NCBI GenBank assembly: GCA_965279085.1
Contig: OZ257149.1
Span: forward strand, 930,001 to 994,000
Length of the DNA: 64,000 nucleotides
Direction of reading: 5' to 3'
Source of the DNA: UBA7672 sp965279085
Lineage (GTDB): Bacteria; Pseudomonadota; Alphaproteobacteria; Caulobacterales; Hyphomonadaceae
Shown: positions 24,180 through 34,512 of the stretch, piece after piece
Numbering within the stretch: the stretch's first letter is position 1
Layout of the letters: each line of letters begins with the position of its first letter
Position numbers and translations under genes: made by a program
The notes under the pieces: generated by a model
The model's input: only the letters and a program-made list of their open reading frames with translations
Databases searched by the model: none
What the model was told of the DNA's origin: nothing

Positions 24180-25123
24180 TGTTTCCCCCCATCGAGACGC
24201 AGTGCTTCCATCCCGGCGGCCACACGCTCGGGATGGGATGGAACGGCAAGCGCCAGCGCCCGGTCCAGCGCGACGCGCGCCTCGACGGTCTGCCCGTCGG
24301 CCAGTTGCTTCTGTGCGATGAAGTAAAACGCAGACGCCAGGCGGCGGTCATCGATGCCCAGGCGCAGCTGCTGTGCGGCGGCTTCAAGCGTTGCGGAATC
24401 GAGGTCGCCGCGAAGATAGGCGCCGATCCGGCCCGGCCATGACGTGTCTGGCGGAAGGTCCGGCGGCGTCAGGCCCGCAAGGCGGTGGGCAATCCAGCTC
24501 CACAGGCGCGCCGGATAGAAGTCCTCGCGGGCGAGAACGGTGTTGAATTCCGTCGCCGCCTCGGCATGGCGGCCGTGCGCCATCGCGGCCTGCCCGCGAT
24601 AATAGTGCGCCCACACATAGCCGGGATCGGCTTTCAGCGAGGCGGCCCAGCTTGCTTCCGCCTCCTCGAAACGGCCCAGCGCCGATAGCGCGGCGCCGCG
24701 CTCGGTCAGCGCGCTGGCGCTGCCGGGACGCGCGGCCAGGATGTGGTCGTAGTCGGCGAGGGCGCCGTCGAAGCGCCCTGTCTCCCATCGCGTGAGCGCG
24801 CGATTGAACCTGAACGCGAGACTGGCCGGGTCGAGGGCGACGGCCTGCTCCGCAGCTTCGTTCGCACGGACGAAGTTCTCGGCATAGTTGCTGGCGGCGC
24901 CTAGCGCATCCCACGCGGCGGCGTTCACCGGCTCGGATGCGACGACGCTCTCAAGCAGAGTCGCAGCCTCATTGTAACGGCCTTCGGCGATGAGTTTGCG
25001 GCCAGCCTCAAGCGCAATCGCCGAGGCGGGCTTTTCGTCAGCCGGTAGTCCCGGCCCCGGCTGCGCCATGGCGGCGCCAAACAAGCTGGCGGCTGCGAAT
25101 GTCAGAAGGATTGCACGCTTCAT
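24176..25123 (-). CDS. Exported TPR-repeat protein
   Basis: The 315-residue protein begins with a signal peptide (MKRAILLTFAAASLFGAAMA), which fixes the start at 25123 rather than the in-frame ATG 25162. At least four tetratricopeptide repeats follow between about residues 35 and 190 (GRYNEAATLLESVVASEPVN, ENFVRANEAAEQAVALDPAS, GRFDGALADYDHILAARPGS, GRFEEAEASWAASLKADPGY), with further helical repeats to the end. TPR arrays bind other proteins, here in the periplasm. It is translationally coupled to the downstream exported protein. Confidence 0.82.
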   Translation of the reverse strand: MKRAILLTFAAASLFGAAMAQPGPGLPADEKPASAIALEAGRKLIAEGRYNEAATLLESVVASEPVNAAAWDALGAASNYAENFVRANEAAEQAVALDPASLAFRFNRALTRWETGRFDGALADYDHILAARPGSASALTERGAALSALGRFEEAEASWAASLKADPGYVWAHYYRGQAAMAHGRHAEAATEFNTVLAREDFYPARLWSWIAHRLAGLTPPDLPPDTSWPGRIGAYLRGDLDSATLEAAAQQLRLGIDDRRLASAFYFIAQKQLADGQTVEARVALDRALALAVPSHPERVAAGMEALRLDGGKQ

Positions 25124-25196
25124 GGTATCCCCGCGAACCCTGCCCTGCGCCAAGTCTGGCACAGATCGGGGGCGGCGGGGATAGACGTGCTGCTGG

Positions 25197-25586
25197 CTAG
25201 CCTACGGCGTTCTGACGACCGGCGACGCGGACGATGACGGCGCGATCAGCAATCGAGTCGCTGGACGGCGCCGCTGGCGGACGGCCAACAAGGATGACCT
25301 TCACGCCGAGATCCTGGAAAGCTTCGGAAACGGCGGCGGCGCGTTCAGGACCGGATTTCACTTCCGCGACAACCTGCTTCGAACCGCAGGTTTTCGCTTC
25401 GGTCGCGACGCGTTCAACCAGTTGCTTCGAGAACTGATTGAATTCCGTGGTGTCCTTGTCGAAGTAAATCGACACTTCGCGGCCCGAGCATGACGCGGCA
25501 GGCGCCTGCGCAGCGGCGCTGTCATACATGAAGCCGCAGAAGCCGATGAATGCGGCGCCGAGCGTCATTGCGGTCAGTCGTTGCAT
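25197..25586 (-). CDS. Exported hypothetical protein, degenerate OmpA-like
   Basis: The 129-residue product has a signal peptide ending near AAAQA, then SIYFDKDTTEFNQFSKQLVE and, later, RAAAVSEAFQDLGVKVILVG. Order and spacing recall the OmpA C-terminal (peptidoglycan-binding) domain: strand YFD at the start and the RAxxV-helix-GV at the end. The conserved D and R that hold diaminopimelate are not obvious, so it may be a diverged, non-binding relative. A Cys pair (ASCSG, KTCGSK) could form a disulphide. Transcribed towards the TPR gene with a 73-base gap. Confidence 0.55.
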   Translation of the reverse strand: MQRLTAMTLGAAFIGFCGFMYDSAAAQAPAASCSGREVSIYFDKDTTEFNQFSKQLVERVATEAKTCGSKQVVAEVKSGPERAAAVSEAFQDLGVKVILVGRPPAAPSSDSIADRAVIVRVAGRQNAVG

Positions 25587-25769
25587 TTGTCGTCCTCCAG
25601 TCCCGTTCCAACCTCATTTGGCCCAACGTATCGGGCTTGAGACTAGTTCCCTGGAGGGCTCCGGAAGGGCGCGATCCGGGCGGATTGTGGCGGGCAATGG
25701 GTCATTTCGGGCCGGATTCGCAGGGCTTGCGCCCGGACGCTGCGGCGCCTATTCCCCCGTGATCCGCGG

Positions 25770-25844
25770 GCCGCGTTAGCTCAGCGGTAGAGCAGCGGTT
25801 TTGTAAACCGAAGGTCGGGGGTTCAATCCCCTCACGCGGCACCA
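25770..25844 (+). tRNA. tRNA-Thr (anticodon TGT)
   Basis: GCCGCGT at 25770 pairs with ACGCGGC, followed by an encoded CCA tail. The D arm (AGCTCAGCGGTAGAGC), the anticodon loop TTTGTAA with TGT, and the T arm (GGGGGTTCAATCCCC) are all standard. The 75-base length is typical. No integrase gene is adjacent. Confidence 0.95.
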
Positions 25845-26010
25845 CGGCTTGGTTCGGGTCAGGCGCCGACTCAGCCGGTTGATCCGGATGATTGATCCAG
25901 AACAACTCCCACTTTTTCAGCAGCTTGGGGCTTCACGCATCTATCGCGGCGGCGCGCGCACGATAAGGTGAATGCGCACACGAAAGTGGCTGGGGACTCA
26001 GGAGGACGTC

Positions 26011-29000
26011 GTGGGGACGAACAGGATCTGGCGCGGGCTCACGCTTGCGGCGGGCGGTATGGTTGCAGCGATTGCCCTGGCCGCATGTGGCGGGCCAGCG
26101 GGCAACGAAGCCCAAACGGTCATCGGCAAGGATCAGGGGCCCCAGCTGGAAACGCGGCAGGGGAATTCTCCGCGCGCGGCCGGGTCTGGCGAATTCGAGT
26201 TCGTTCGTTACTCGATCGATGTGAAGAGCGACCTGCCCCGCGCCTGCCTCAGCTTCTCCTCCACGCTGAACCCGGCGACGGACTATCGGCCCTTCATCGA
26301 TCTGGGCGATGGCGGCGGAAACATCGCGCTGCAGACGGATGGCGCGAACCTCTGCCTCGGCGGCCTGACCTTCGGGGACGATCGGGACATCACGATCCGC
26401 TCCGGCCTGCCGGCGAATGACGGGCGCACGCTGGCTTTTGACGAAGCCGTCGGCATCTCGTTCGGCGACCGCCCTGCCTATGTCGGCTTCAAGGGTGATG
26501 GCGTGATCCTGCCGCGCATCGATGCAGACGGCCTCGGCCTCGAGACGGTGAACGTCGACAAGGTGAAGGTGACGATCTCGCGCATCACGGACCGCGCGCT
26601 GGCCTTCAAGACGATCAGCCAGGGCTATTCGCACAGCCAGGGCGGCTGGGGCTACATGGACTACAATTCGGAAGTCTATGACGTCGCCGAACAGTTGTGG
26701 ACGGGCGAACTAGACACGCCCGCCTCGCCGAACACTGCCAAGACGACGGTATTCCCCATCGCGAAGGCGATTCCGAAGCTGCAACCCGGCGCGTATTTCG
26801 TGGAAGTCGACCAGCTCACGGCTTCGGGCGAAATTCCGAACAACGCGGCCAAGGCGAAGCGTTGGCTTGTGATCACCGACCTCGCGCTCACGACTTACAC
26901 GGGCACGGACGGCATGTCGGCCACCGTGCGCTCGCTGCTGTCTGCCAAGCCCGTCTCGGGCGTGAAGCTGGAGCTGGTTGCCCGCAACAACGAAATCCTC
27001 GCGCGCGGCAATAGCGACAACACAGGGCGCGTTAGCTTCTCCGGACCGATCATGCGGGGCGAAGGCAACGTCTCTCCCCGCATGCTGATGGCGTATGCGC
27101 CGAACGGCGACTTCGCGATCCTCGATCTTGATCGCTCACCGGTCGATCTTACCGAGCGCGATATCGGCGGCCGCACGCCGGCACAGGCGGCGGATGCGTA
27201 TGTCTATACCGAGCGCGGCGTCTATCGCCCGGGCGAGCGCGTCTACATCACCTCGCTGATCCGCGATGCGGCAGCAAACACCGCGAACAACCGCGCTGGC
27301 TCCGTCGTGGTCTATGGCCCGAACGGGCTCGAGGCTGGCCGGATGCGCTTCAAGGATGCGCGTCAGTACAATGGCGCGATCTCCTATCCGTTCGATATTC
27401 CGCGCACCGCCGCTCGCGGAACGTGGCGCATCTCGACTGAAGTGGACGGCATCGGCGCTGTTGGCAGCGAAACCATCTCGGTCGAGGACTTCGTGCCCCA
27501 GCGCATCAAGCTGGAAGTCACGGCGGACACGCAAACGCCCATGCGTGCGAACGAGACGCGGCCGATCACGGCCAACGTCAACTTCCTGTATGGCGCACCG
27601 GGCGCGGACCTGCCGGTCGAAGGAAATGTGCGCGTGGAGTCGGACCCCAATCCGTTCCCGGATCTGAAAGGCTTTGTCTTCGGTCGCCACAATGAAGAAT
27701 TCCGCGAGTCGACTTTCGATCTCGCGACGGCGACGACGGACAGCCAGGGCCGGGCGATCATCTCGCTCGATCCACGCGCTGCCGACAATGCCGAATCCTC
27801 CCGCCCCCTCCGCCTGCGCGCCGTGGTCTCGGCCGTGGAGCCCGGCGGCCGCGCCGTGCGTGACGACGTTCGTATCTCCTATCGCCCTGAAGCTCGCTAT
27901 ATCGGCGTGAAGCCCTCGTTCGACGATCGCTCGTCGAAGGAAGGCGAGGCTGCCAGCTTCGAGGTCGCATCGGTTGACAGGCTCGGCGCCCTCAAGGCGG
28001 CGACGATCAACTGGCGCCTCGTGCGCATCGACTGGAAGTATGACTGGTACCGTGCCGATGGCGGCGAATGGCAGTGGCGCCAGTCGCGCCGCGTCGTCGA
28101 GATCGAGTCCGGCAACCTCCGCATCGCGGAAGGCCAGCGCGGCACGCTCAAGACGCGTCAGCTCGACTATGGCGATTTTGAACTCTACCTGACCGAAGAA
28201 GCGAATGGCGGCGAAGGCTCCTACGGCTTCTGGTCTGGCTGGGGCGGACAACCTGTCGACGGCGTCGAGGCGCCGGATCGGGTGCGCGTGCAGGTTCCGG
28301 ATACGCTTCCGGCGATCGGCCGCGATGTCGATGTGACGATCGTGGCGCCGTATTCCGGCGAAGCTGAACTCGTGGTCGCGTCGGAGAATGTGATCTCCAC
28401 GCGCACGCTGACGGTGAAGGCCAACGAAGCCACGCGCGTGCGCCTGCCTGTCACGCGCGAATGGGGCGCTGGCGTCTATGTCATGGCGACGGTCTATACG
28501 CCGCGCGATGCCGTGAAGACGCCAAAGCCGCGCCGCGCCGTGGGCGTTGCGCACGTTGCGGTCGACACTTCGCCACGTACGTTCAAGCTCGATCTCGCGA
28601 CCGCTGAGGTGCAGCGCCCGAACGGCAAGATGACGGTGAACATCACCGCACAGGGTCCGACGGACGACGCATGGGTGCAGCTGGCAGCAGTGGACGAAGG
28701 CATCCTCCTTCTCACCGGCTTTAAGTCGCCCGACCCTGTCGAATACTTCTTCGGCAAGCGCAGGCTCGGCGTCGAGCTGCGTGACGATTACGGCCGACTG
28801 CTCGACCCGAACCAGGGCGCTGCAGGCAACATCCGTCAGGGTGGCGACCAGATCGGCGGCGCGGGCCTTACCGTCGTGCCGACGCAATCGGTGGCGCTGG
28901 TCTCCGTGCCGGTGAAGCTCTCCGGCGGCAAGGCGACGGTGACGTTCGATGTTCCGGCGTTCAATGGCTCGCTGCGGCTGATGGCAGTGGCATGGTCGAA

Positions 29001-30909
29001 CTCCGGCCTCGGTAGCGCTTCGAAGAACGTGATCGTGCGCGATCAGGTGCCTGCGCTCATGGCTCTGCCGCGCTTCCTGTCGCCGGGCGACACGGCGACG
29101 GCGACGCTGACGCTCGACAACGTGGAAGGCCAGCCGGGCAACTACAACGCCGCGATCCAGGCTACCTCGCCTGTGCGCGCCGTGACCGGCCAGCTGCAGG
29201 CGAACCTCAACCGGGGCCAACGCCGCGACATCGACGCCAGCTTCTCGGCAGCGACGGAAGGCATCTCCAACATCTCGTTCAACGTGACAGGCCCGGGCAA
29301 CTACGCTGTCTCGCGCAGCTATCCGATCCAGACGCGTTCGGCGTGGATGCCCGCCAGCTATGTGACGCGGACGACCGTGCAGCCGGGAACAACTTTCTCG
29401 CCCTCTGCGGAATCGCTCGCTTCGTTCGTAAAGGGCTCCGGCTATGTGCAGGTGTCGTTCTCGCCCATCCCGATGGACGCGGCGGCGCTGTACGACTCGC
29501 TCGACCAGTACCCGTATGGATGCACGGAACAGATCACCAGCCGCGCGCTGCCTCTGCTCTATGCGCACCAGATCGCGGCGCTGGCCGGACGCAAGACGCC
29601 GGGCGACCTGAGAAATCAGGTGCAGGACGCCGTCTCGACCCTGCTGAACCGGCAGGGCGCGGATGGCGCGATCGGCCTCTGGCGCACGGGCGACGGGCTT
29701 TCCGATCCCTGGCTCGGCGCTTATGCGACCGACTTCCTGTTCCGGGCCAAGGCGGCGAAGTACGTCGTGCCGGATGCGGCGCTCGACAAGGCGTATGATG
29801 CGCTTGAGGAGTTTGCGGTTCGCGAGAACCGCTATTCGTCGAGCTACAATTTCGACGTCTATGAGAGCCGCTATCACCCCGATACAGCGCAGAAACTGAT
29901 GGACCGCGCTGTCGCCTACGCAGCCTACGTGCTGGCCAAGGCGGGCCGGATGGACAAGGCGCGGCTGCGTTACCTGCACGACGACCGGTTGGGCCGCATC
30001 GAAAGCCCGCTGTCGAAAGCGCAGATCGGCGCCGCGCTCTACATGATCGGCGACAACGCTCGCGCCAAATCGGCTTTTGACCAAGCTGAAGCGTCGCTCG
30101 GGTACAGCAATAGCGGCGACTGGTACCAGACACCGCGTCGCGACCTCGCGGGCGTGCTCGCGCTGGCGCAGGAAGCCAAGCAGACCGACCGCGTGCGCCG
30201 CTTGTCGCAGCGCGTGGCGCAGGACCTGCCGGAACCGGATCGCCTGACGACGCAGGAGAAGGGCTTCCTTCTTCTCGCCGCCAACGCGCTCTCGGGCGGG
30301 CAGACGGCTGTGAACGTGGCCGTGCAGGGCCAGGCGACGGCGAATGGCGCGGGCGTCTATCGCATGAACGATGTCCGTACGCCGCCGGTCTTCACGAACC
30401 GCGGCCAGGGCCAGCTGTGGGTGACCGCGATCTCGCGCGGCTCGCCTGCAACGGCGCCGGATCCGGCAGCGGACGGCATGGTGGCAATCAAGCAGCTGTG
30501 GACGCCGGGCGGCCAGTCGATCGACGGAACCAGCTTCCGTCAGGGCGACCGCATCATCGTGGCGATCACGGTTGGAACCTCGGAGAACCGCACCACGCCG
30601 CTGGTCGTGGCCGACCTGCTGCCGGCGGGCTTCGAGATCGAAGCCGTGCTGCGGCCGGAAGATGCGGGCGCCAATGGGCCGTATCGCTTCCTCGGCACGC
30701 TCGTGGCGCCGAACATCGCGGAGGCGCGGGATGACCGCTTCGTGACGGCGTTCGACCTCTACGACCAGCGCCGCGAAACGGTGGCCTATATGGTTCGCGC
30801 TGTTACCCCCGGCTCGTTCACGATGCCCGGCGTGGTGGCCGAAGACATGTATCGCCCTGACACGTTCGCGCGCACGGTCTCGCGCACGATCACGGTTGCG
30901 AAGCGATAG
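26011..30909 (+). CDS. Bacterial alpha-2-macroglobulin, thioester type, lipoprotein
   Basis: This 1632-residue protein is anchored in the periplasm by a lipoprotein signal (VAAIALAACGG). GTG 26011 is the start: AGGAGG lies five bases before it, while an earlier frame start lacks a site. Successive macroglobulin beta-domains follow; YVYTERGVYRPGERVY (from about base 27199) is a family hallmark. The thioester motif CTEQ is at residues 1171-1174 inside YPYGCTEQITSRALP, in an alpha/alpha thioester domain. The protein is thought to trap proteases that breach the envelope: bait cleavage exposes the thioester, which binds the attacker. The penicillin-binding protein gene pbpC follows after 43 bases, the classic partner, which repairs peptidoglycan. 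The thioester is intact, so this is a trapping form. Confidence 0.93.
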   Translation: MGTNRIWRGLTLAAGGMVAAIALAACGGPAGNEAQTVIGKDQGPQLETRQGNSPRAAGSGEFEFVRYSIDVKSDLPRACLSFSSTLNPATDYRPFIDLGDGGGNIALQTDGANLCLGGLTFGDDRDITIRSGLPANDGRTLAFDEAVGISFGDRPAYVGFKGDGVILPRIDADGLGLETVNVDKVKVTISRITDRALAFKTISQGYSHSQGGWGYMDYNSEVYDVAEQLWTGELDTPASPNTAKTTVFPIAKAIPKLQPGAYFVEVDQLTASGEIPNNAAKAKRWLVITDLALTTYTGTDGMSATVRSLLSAKPVSGVKLELVARNNEILARGNSDNTGRVSFSGPIMRGEGNVSPRMLMAYAPNGDFAILDLDRSPVDLTERDIGGRTPAQAADAYVYTERGVYRPGERVYITSLIRDAAANTANNRAGSVVVYGPNGLEAGRMRFKDARQYNGAISYPFDIPRTAARGTWRISTEVDGIGAVGSETISVEDFVPQRIKLEVTADTQTPMRANETRPITANVNFLYGAPGADLPVEGNVRVESDPNPFPDLKGFVFGRHNEEFRESTFDLATATTDSQGRAIISLDPRAADNAESSRPLRLRAVVSAVEPGGRAVRDDVRISYRPEARYIGVKPSFDDRSSKEGEAASFEVASVDRLGALKAATINWRLVRIDWKYDWYRADGGEWQWRQSRRVVEIESGNLRIAEGQRGTLKTRQLDYGDFELYLTEEANGGEGSYGFWSGWGGQPVDGVEAPDRVRVQVPDTLPAIGRDVDVTIVAPYSGEAELVVASENVISTRTLTVKANEATRVRLPVTREWGAGVYVMATVYTPRDAVKTPKPRRAVGVAHVAVDTSPRTFKLDLATAEVQRPNGKMTVNITAQGPTDDAWVQLAAVDEGILLLTGFKSPDPVEYFFGKRRLGVELRDDYGRLLDPNQGAAGNIRQGGDQIGGAGLTVVPTQSVALVSVPVKLSGGKATVTFDVPAFNGSLRLMAVAWSNSGLGSASKNVIVRDQVPALMALPRFLSPGDTATATLTLDNVEGQPGNYNAAIQATSPVRAVTGQLQANLNRGQRRDIDASFSAATEGISNISFNVTGPGNYAVSRSYPIQTRSAWMPASYVTRTTVQPGTTFSPSAESLASFVKGSGYVQVSFSPIPMDAAALYDSLDQYPYGCTEQITSRALPLLYAHQIAALAGRKTPGDLRNQVQDAVSTLLNRQGADGAIGLWRTGDGLSDPWLGAYATDFLFRAKAAKYVVPDAALDKAYDALEEFAVRENRYSSSYNFDVYESRYHPDTAQKLMDRAVAYAAYVLAKAGRMDKARLRYLHDDRLGRIESPLSKAQIGAALYMIGDNARAKSAFDQAEASLGYSNSGDWYQTPRRDLAGVLALAQEAKQTDRVRRLSQRVAQDLPEPDRLTTQEKGFLLLAANALSGGQTAVNVAVQGQATANGAGVYRMNDVRTPPVFTNRGQGQLWVTAISRGSPATAPDPAADGMVAIKQLWTPGGQSIDGTSFRQGDRIIVAITVGTSENRTTPLVVADLLPAGFEIEAVLRPEDAGANGPYRFLGTLVAPNIAEARDDRFVTAFDLYDQRRETVAYMVRAVTPGSFTMPGVVAEDMYRPDTFARTVSRTITVAKR

Positions 30910-30952
30910 GGATGCGTGAGCTGGCGTCAGGCGCGGCAAGGCGAGGTTCGTA

Positions 30953-33082
30953 ATGAGCGAACCCGCCAAGCCGCGCTGGCGCACCGCGCTCTCCCGGCTG
31001 AATCCGAAGAACTGGTGGTGGCCGGCTGAATGGTGGCGCAAGGCCGCGCTGGTTGCGCTCTATGTGCTGATCCCGGTCTGGGCGCTGGACTTCTTGCTCC
31101 CGCCGCCGCTGGCGCGGTTCAATGAAGTTTCCGGCGTGGTGATGGACAGGCGCGGCGCTGTGCTGCGCGTGTTTCCGGTCGATGACGGCAAGTGGCGCAT
31201 GCGCGCGCATGTGGCCGAGCTTGATCCTGATTTCGTCGATGCGCTGCTGGCCTATGAAGACAAGCGCTTCCGCAACCATGGTGGTGTCGACTTCCTTGCG
31301 ATGGCGCGGGCTACGGGCTCGCTGGCCACGTCGGGCAGAATTGTTTCGGGCGGGTCGACCATCACGATGCAGACGGCGCGGCTGCTTGAGCCGCGGCCGC
31401 GCAACATCGTCTCGAAGATGATCGAGTCGGTTCGCGCATGGCAGCTGGAGCGGCGCTACACCAAGGACGAGATCCTCGAACTCTACCTGACGCTCGCTCC
31501 TTATGGCGGCAACCTTGAAGGGGTGCGGGCGGCATCGTGGGCCTATTTCGGTCGGGAGCCGGACAATCTCTCGCCTGATCAGATCGCAATGCTGATCGCC
31601 CTGCCGCAGTCGCCCGAAGCGCGGCGGCCGGACCTGCATCCGCAGGCGGCCATAGTGGCGCGCGAACGCGTGCTGATGCGGCTGGCGGACGAGGGACTGT
31701 TCGCACGCGACCTCGCGACAGAGTCGGCGGATTATCCGGCCCCGAAGCGCCGCAGCTTCCCGACGCTCGCCTGGCATGCTTCGGAAGAGGCGCTGAAACG
31801 TGCCGCTGATCCCGACAATATCGGCACGACGCTCGACCTCTCCCTGCAAAAGGAGGTGGAGCAACTGGCGACACGCGCAGCAGGCCCGACGCGCGAAGGC
31901 ACGCAGGTTGCGATCATGGTGGTGGATGTCGCGACACGGGAGGTGCGCGCAGCGGCTGGTTCGGCCAACCGGGGCACGGCAGGCGGATGGATCGACCTCA
32001 CCAATCGTCCGCGCTCACCGGGCTCGACGCTGAAGCCTTTCATCTACGGCATGGCTTTCGACGATGGCGTCGCCTCTCCTGATACGCGGATCGCGGATGC
32101 GCCGCGTAGGTTCTCGACCTACCGGCCTGACAACTTTGATCGGACGTTCCGGGGCGATGTGACAGTGGCGCAGGCGCTGCAGCATTCGCTGAACGTGCCG
32201 GCGGTGGCGGCGCTGGATTCAGTCGGAGCACAGCGTTTCGCAGCAGCGCTGTCGTTTGCGGGCGCTGATCTCTCCATGCCGCTGACGGGGGATGACGATG
32301 CGGGACTCGCCATTGCGCTCGGCGGGGCCGGTCTCACCGTGCGCGACCTGACGCTGCTCTATGCGGCGCTGGCAGACGATGGCCGGGCGCTGCCGTTGCA
32401 CTGGCTGAAGATCGAAAGCGAAGCAGCGCTCACAAAGAAAGAGCGGGCGACGCAGATCATGTCGGCGCAATCGGCGCGGCAGATCGTTGATATTCTTGCC
32501 AGCGCTCCGGCGCCCGCAGGCCGCATGCCGGCGATGCTGACACAGGAAGCGCCGGTGATCGCGGCCAAGACTGGCACATCCTACGGTTTCCGCGACGCGT
32601 GGGCGGCGGGAACCGGAAATGGCCATGCCGTCGTCGTGTGGATCGGGCGCGCCGACTCCGCGCCACGCCCCGGCGTTACGGGCCGGGATGCGGCGCTGCC
32701 TGTGCTGTTCGAAGTGTTCGACGTGGTGGAGCGTATCACGCCTAAGCGCGCATCGGGTCCGCCGCTGCGAGAAGAGATTGCCGGCAGCCATACGCCGCCA
32801 TCCGCGCTGGCGCGCTTCGAGCGGCAGAATGCGCCGCCGCAGATCCTCTTCCCGCCGGACGGCGCCGAGGTCTGGAAGGATGGGGAGCACACGTCTTTCG
32901 TCCTCGCCGCCGAGGGGCGGGGCAAAATGAACTGGTACGTTGATGGCAAACCGCTCGCCCGCAACGTCGCTGGCGACGCCGTCTGGCGTCCGCGCGACTC
33001 GGGCTTCTACGAGGTGTTCGTGGTCGACGATGCCGGCCGCACGGCCAAGGCGCGCGTGCGGATCATGACGCCGGAAGGATGA
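30953..33082 (+). CDS. pbpC: Penicillin-binding protein 1C
   Basis: The 709-residue bifunctional peptidoglycan synthase has one N-terminal membrane helix (ALVALYVLIPVWALDFLLP). A glycosyltransferase domain (about residues 60-240) follows, with the catalytic Glu in AYEDKRFRNHGG and the GGSTITMQ motif. The transpeptidase domain has its active-site Ser358 in SPGSTLK, then SLN and KTGTS. The C-terminal BiPBP_C domain (after about residue 620) includes PPQILFPPDGAEVW and ends with a beta-sandwich. PbpC is paired with alpha-2-macroglobulin in many Gram-negative bacteria, and the two genes form an operon here. It acts in the periplasm at the inner membrane. All catalytic motifs are present. Confidence 0.94.
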   Translation: MSEPAKPRWRTALSRLNPKNWWWPAEWWRKAALVALYVLIPVWALDFLLPPPLARFNEVSGVVMDRRGAVLRVFPVDDGKWRMRAHVAELDPDFVDALLAYEDKRFRNHGGVDFLAMARATGSLATSGRIVSGGSTITMQTARLLEPRPRNIVSKMIESVRAWQLERRYTKDEILELYLTLAPYGGNLEGVRAASWAYFGREPDNLSPDQIAMLIALPQSPEARRPDLHPQAAIVARERVLMRLADEGLFARDLATESADYPAPKRRSFPTLAWHASEEALKRAADPDNIGTTLDLSLQKEVEQLATRAAGPTREGTQVAIMVVDVATREVRAAAGSANRGTAGGWIDLTNRPRSPGSTLKPFIYGMAFDDGVASPDTRIADAPRRFSTYRPDNFDRTFRGDVTVAQALQHSLNVPAVAALDSVGAQRFAAALSFAGADLSMPLTGDDDAGLAIALGGAGLTVRDLTLLYAALADDGRALPLHWLKIESEAALTKKERATQIMSAQSARQIVDILASAPAPAGRMPAMLTQEAPVIAAKTGTSYGFRDAWAAGTGNGHAVVVWIGRADSAPRPGVTGRDAALPVLFEVFDVVERITPKRASGPPLREEIAGSHTPPSALARFERQNAPPQILFPPDGAEVWKDGEHTSFVLAAEGRGKMNWYVDGKPLARNVAGDAVWRPRDSGFYEVFVVDDAGRTAKARVRIMTPEG

Positions 33083-33085
33083 TCG

Positions 33086-34444
33086 CTAGTTTCTGCGCGT
33101 CAGCGCTTGCACTGCTTCGTTCGTCAGGATTGCCCGCCGTCCCCCAGCAATTAGATCGTCCACCTGTTCCTTCGGAAGGCTGACGGCCGTGGCGGCGGCG
33201 CCGAGGCGTTCATACTGGTCCGGCGCGAGGTCCGCGAACGAGATCGTGTCGAAGCGGAATTGCACATCCTTGCAGTCCCAGCCCTCGCCGGCGCCGAGGC
33301 TGCGCGCCTCTTCCGGCGGCAGTGCGCAGCGCCATGCGATCAGATCGCGCTGCCATTCCGCGAGAACGCTGCCGAAGGCGTCGCTGGCGGCGCGCTTGGG
33401 CGCGTTGATCGAGGCGCTGACCATGGCGTCGACGAGTTGGACGGCGTCGGGCCCTTCCGGCCTCATCGACCAGTTGCCGTCGGCATAGCGCTCAGAGTTC
33501 ACGAGCAGGAAAGTCATACGGCGGATCTTCACTGCATCGCGCGCGGAGTACGGACCGTAAGGTTTGCCCGCGGCGCGGCGGATGGTGACGAGACTCGACA
33601 GTCCGAAATTGTCGGCGACGCCGCCATCCGTGAGGTGCAGGTACTTCATGCGCGACGGATCGCGATAGGCCTCGAACGACCGCACTGTTTCACGCAGCAG
33701 CGTTGGCGAGGCGCGGTCACGCTTGGCCGCATCCACCCATTCCGGGAGGGGTGCGGGGCATTCGCCTTCCGGCAACTTCACGACGATCGGTCGGAAAGCC
33801 ACAGGCACAGACATTGATGCGGCAACCGCATCGGCGACGCGGACCGAACCGAGATCGCTGCAGATCGCCTGGAAGTACGGCGCGGCGAACGCGAAAGGTG
33901 TTCCGTTGTAGAGATCGGCCGCGTTGATGATGACCCGAGGATAGTTCGGCATGTCTTTCATGCGGGCGCCGTCATAGACCTCCTTGTCGAGCCAGTTGGC
34001 CAGCTTGTCCGGCCCGTTGACGCCGCCCTGCATCAGCCGCTGCCAGTTTTCCGGCGACATGAAGGTGGTGTGGAGCTGGGCCTGCCAGTCCTTGTCCAGC
34101 ATCGCGGCGCGGAAACGATCGAGCCCCGCCGGACCATGGAGCCCGAAGTATGCCGCAATGGTCGAACCGCCGGAGACTGACGTCACCAGCGCTACCTTGT
34201 CGATCAGCGCCTTGCCATCCGGGCCTTTCATGTCGCGAAGCTGCAACAGGACGCCGAGCGAGAACGATGCGGCGCGGGCGCCGCCGCCGGACAGCGCGAG
34301 GCCGATTGCATCGCCATCGACGCCCAGCTCGATCTCGACCGGCGGAGGCGGCGGGGCAGCGAGCAGCGTGTTGATTGGCGTCGTATCCGGCGCGCTGACG
34401 CAGGATGCGGCCAGCGCGGCAAAGACGAATGCGGCGATGCGCAT
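33086..34444 (-). CDS. Patatin-like phospholipase, lipoprotein-type signal
   Basis: The 452-residue protein starts at ATG 34444 with a signal (MRIAAFVFAALAASC) that looks like a lipobox; the frame further upstream is a shadow of pgi. Patatin motifs are the glycine-rich oxyanion loop LALSGGGARAASFSLGVL, the nucleophile elbow SVSGGS (Ser in place of the usual first Gly of GxSxG), and the dyad Asp in LTDGGVADNFG. Such enzymes hydrolyse phospholipids or other acyl esters; the target is unknown. Its stop is three bases from that of pbpC (convergent). Confidence 0.82.
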   Translation of the reverse strand: MRIAAFVFAALAASCVSAPDTTPINTLLAAPPPPPVEIELGVDGDAIGLALSGGGARAASFSLGVLLQLRDMKGPDGKALIDKVALVTSVSGGSTIAAYFGLHGPAGLDRFRAAMLDKDWQAQLHTTFMSPENWQRLMQGGVNGPDKLANWLDKEVYDGARMKDMPNYPRVIINAADLYNGTPFAFAAPYFQAICSDLGSVRVADAVAASMSVPVAFRPIVVKLPEGECPAPLPEWVDAAKRDRASPTLLRETVRSFEAYRDPSRMKYLHLTDGGVADNFGLSSLVTIRRAAGKPYGPYSARDAVKIRRMTFLLVNSERYADGNWSMRPEGPDAVQLVDAMVSASINAPKRAASDAFGSVLAEWQRDLIAWRCALPPEEARSLGAGEGWDCKDVQFRFDTISFADLAPDQYERLGAAATAVSLPKEQVDDLIAGGRRAILTNEAVQALTRRN

Positions 34445-34512
34445 GTGAAATCCCTCGACTTCCCGTCGCACCTTGGCGCTCGCGCGCCGCCGATGTCCAG
34501 CGGGAGGGGTCT

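Noticed and set aside
27136..31041. 1301-codon open frame on the - strand opposite the alpha-2-macroglobulin gene
   Set aside because: Arg/His/Val-rich translation without motifs, exactly opposite a gene with full family motifs; a high-GC shadow frame.
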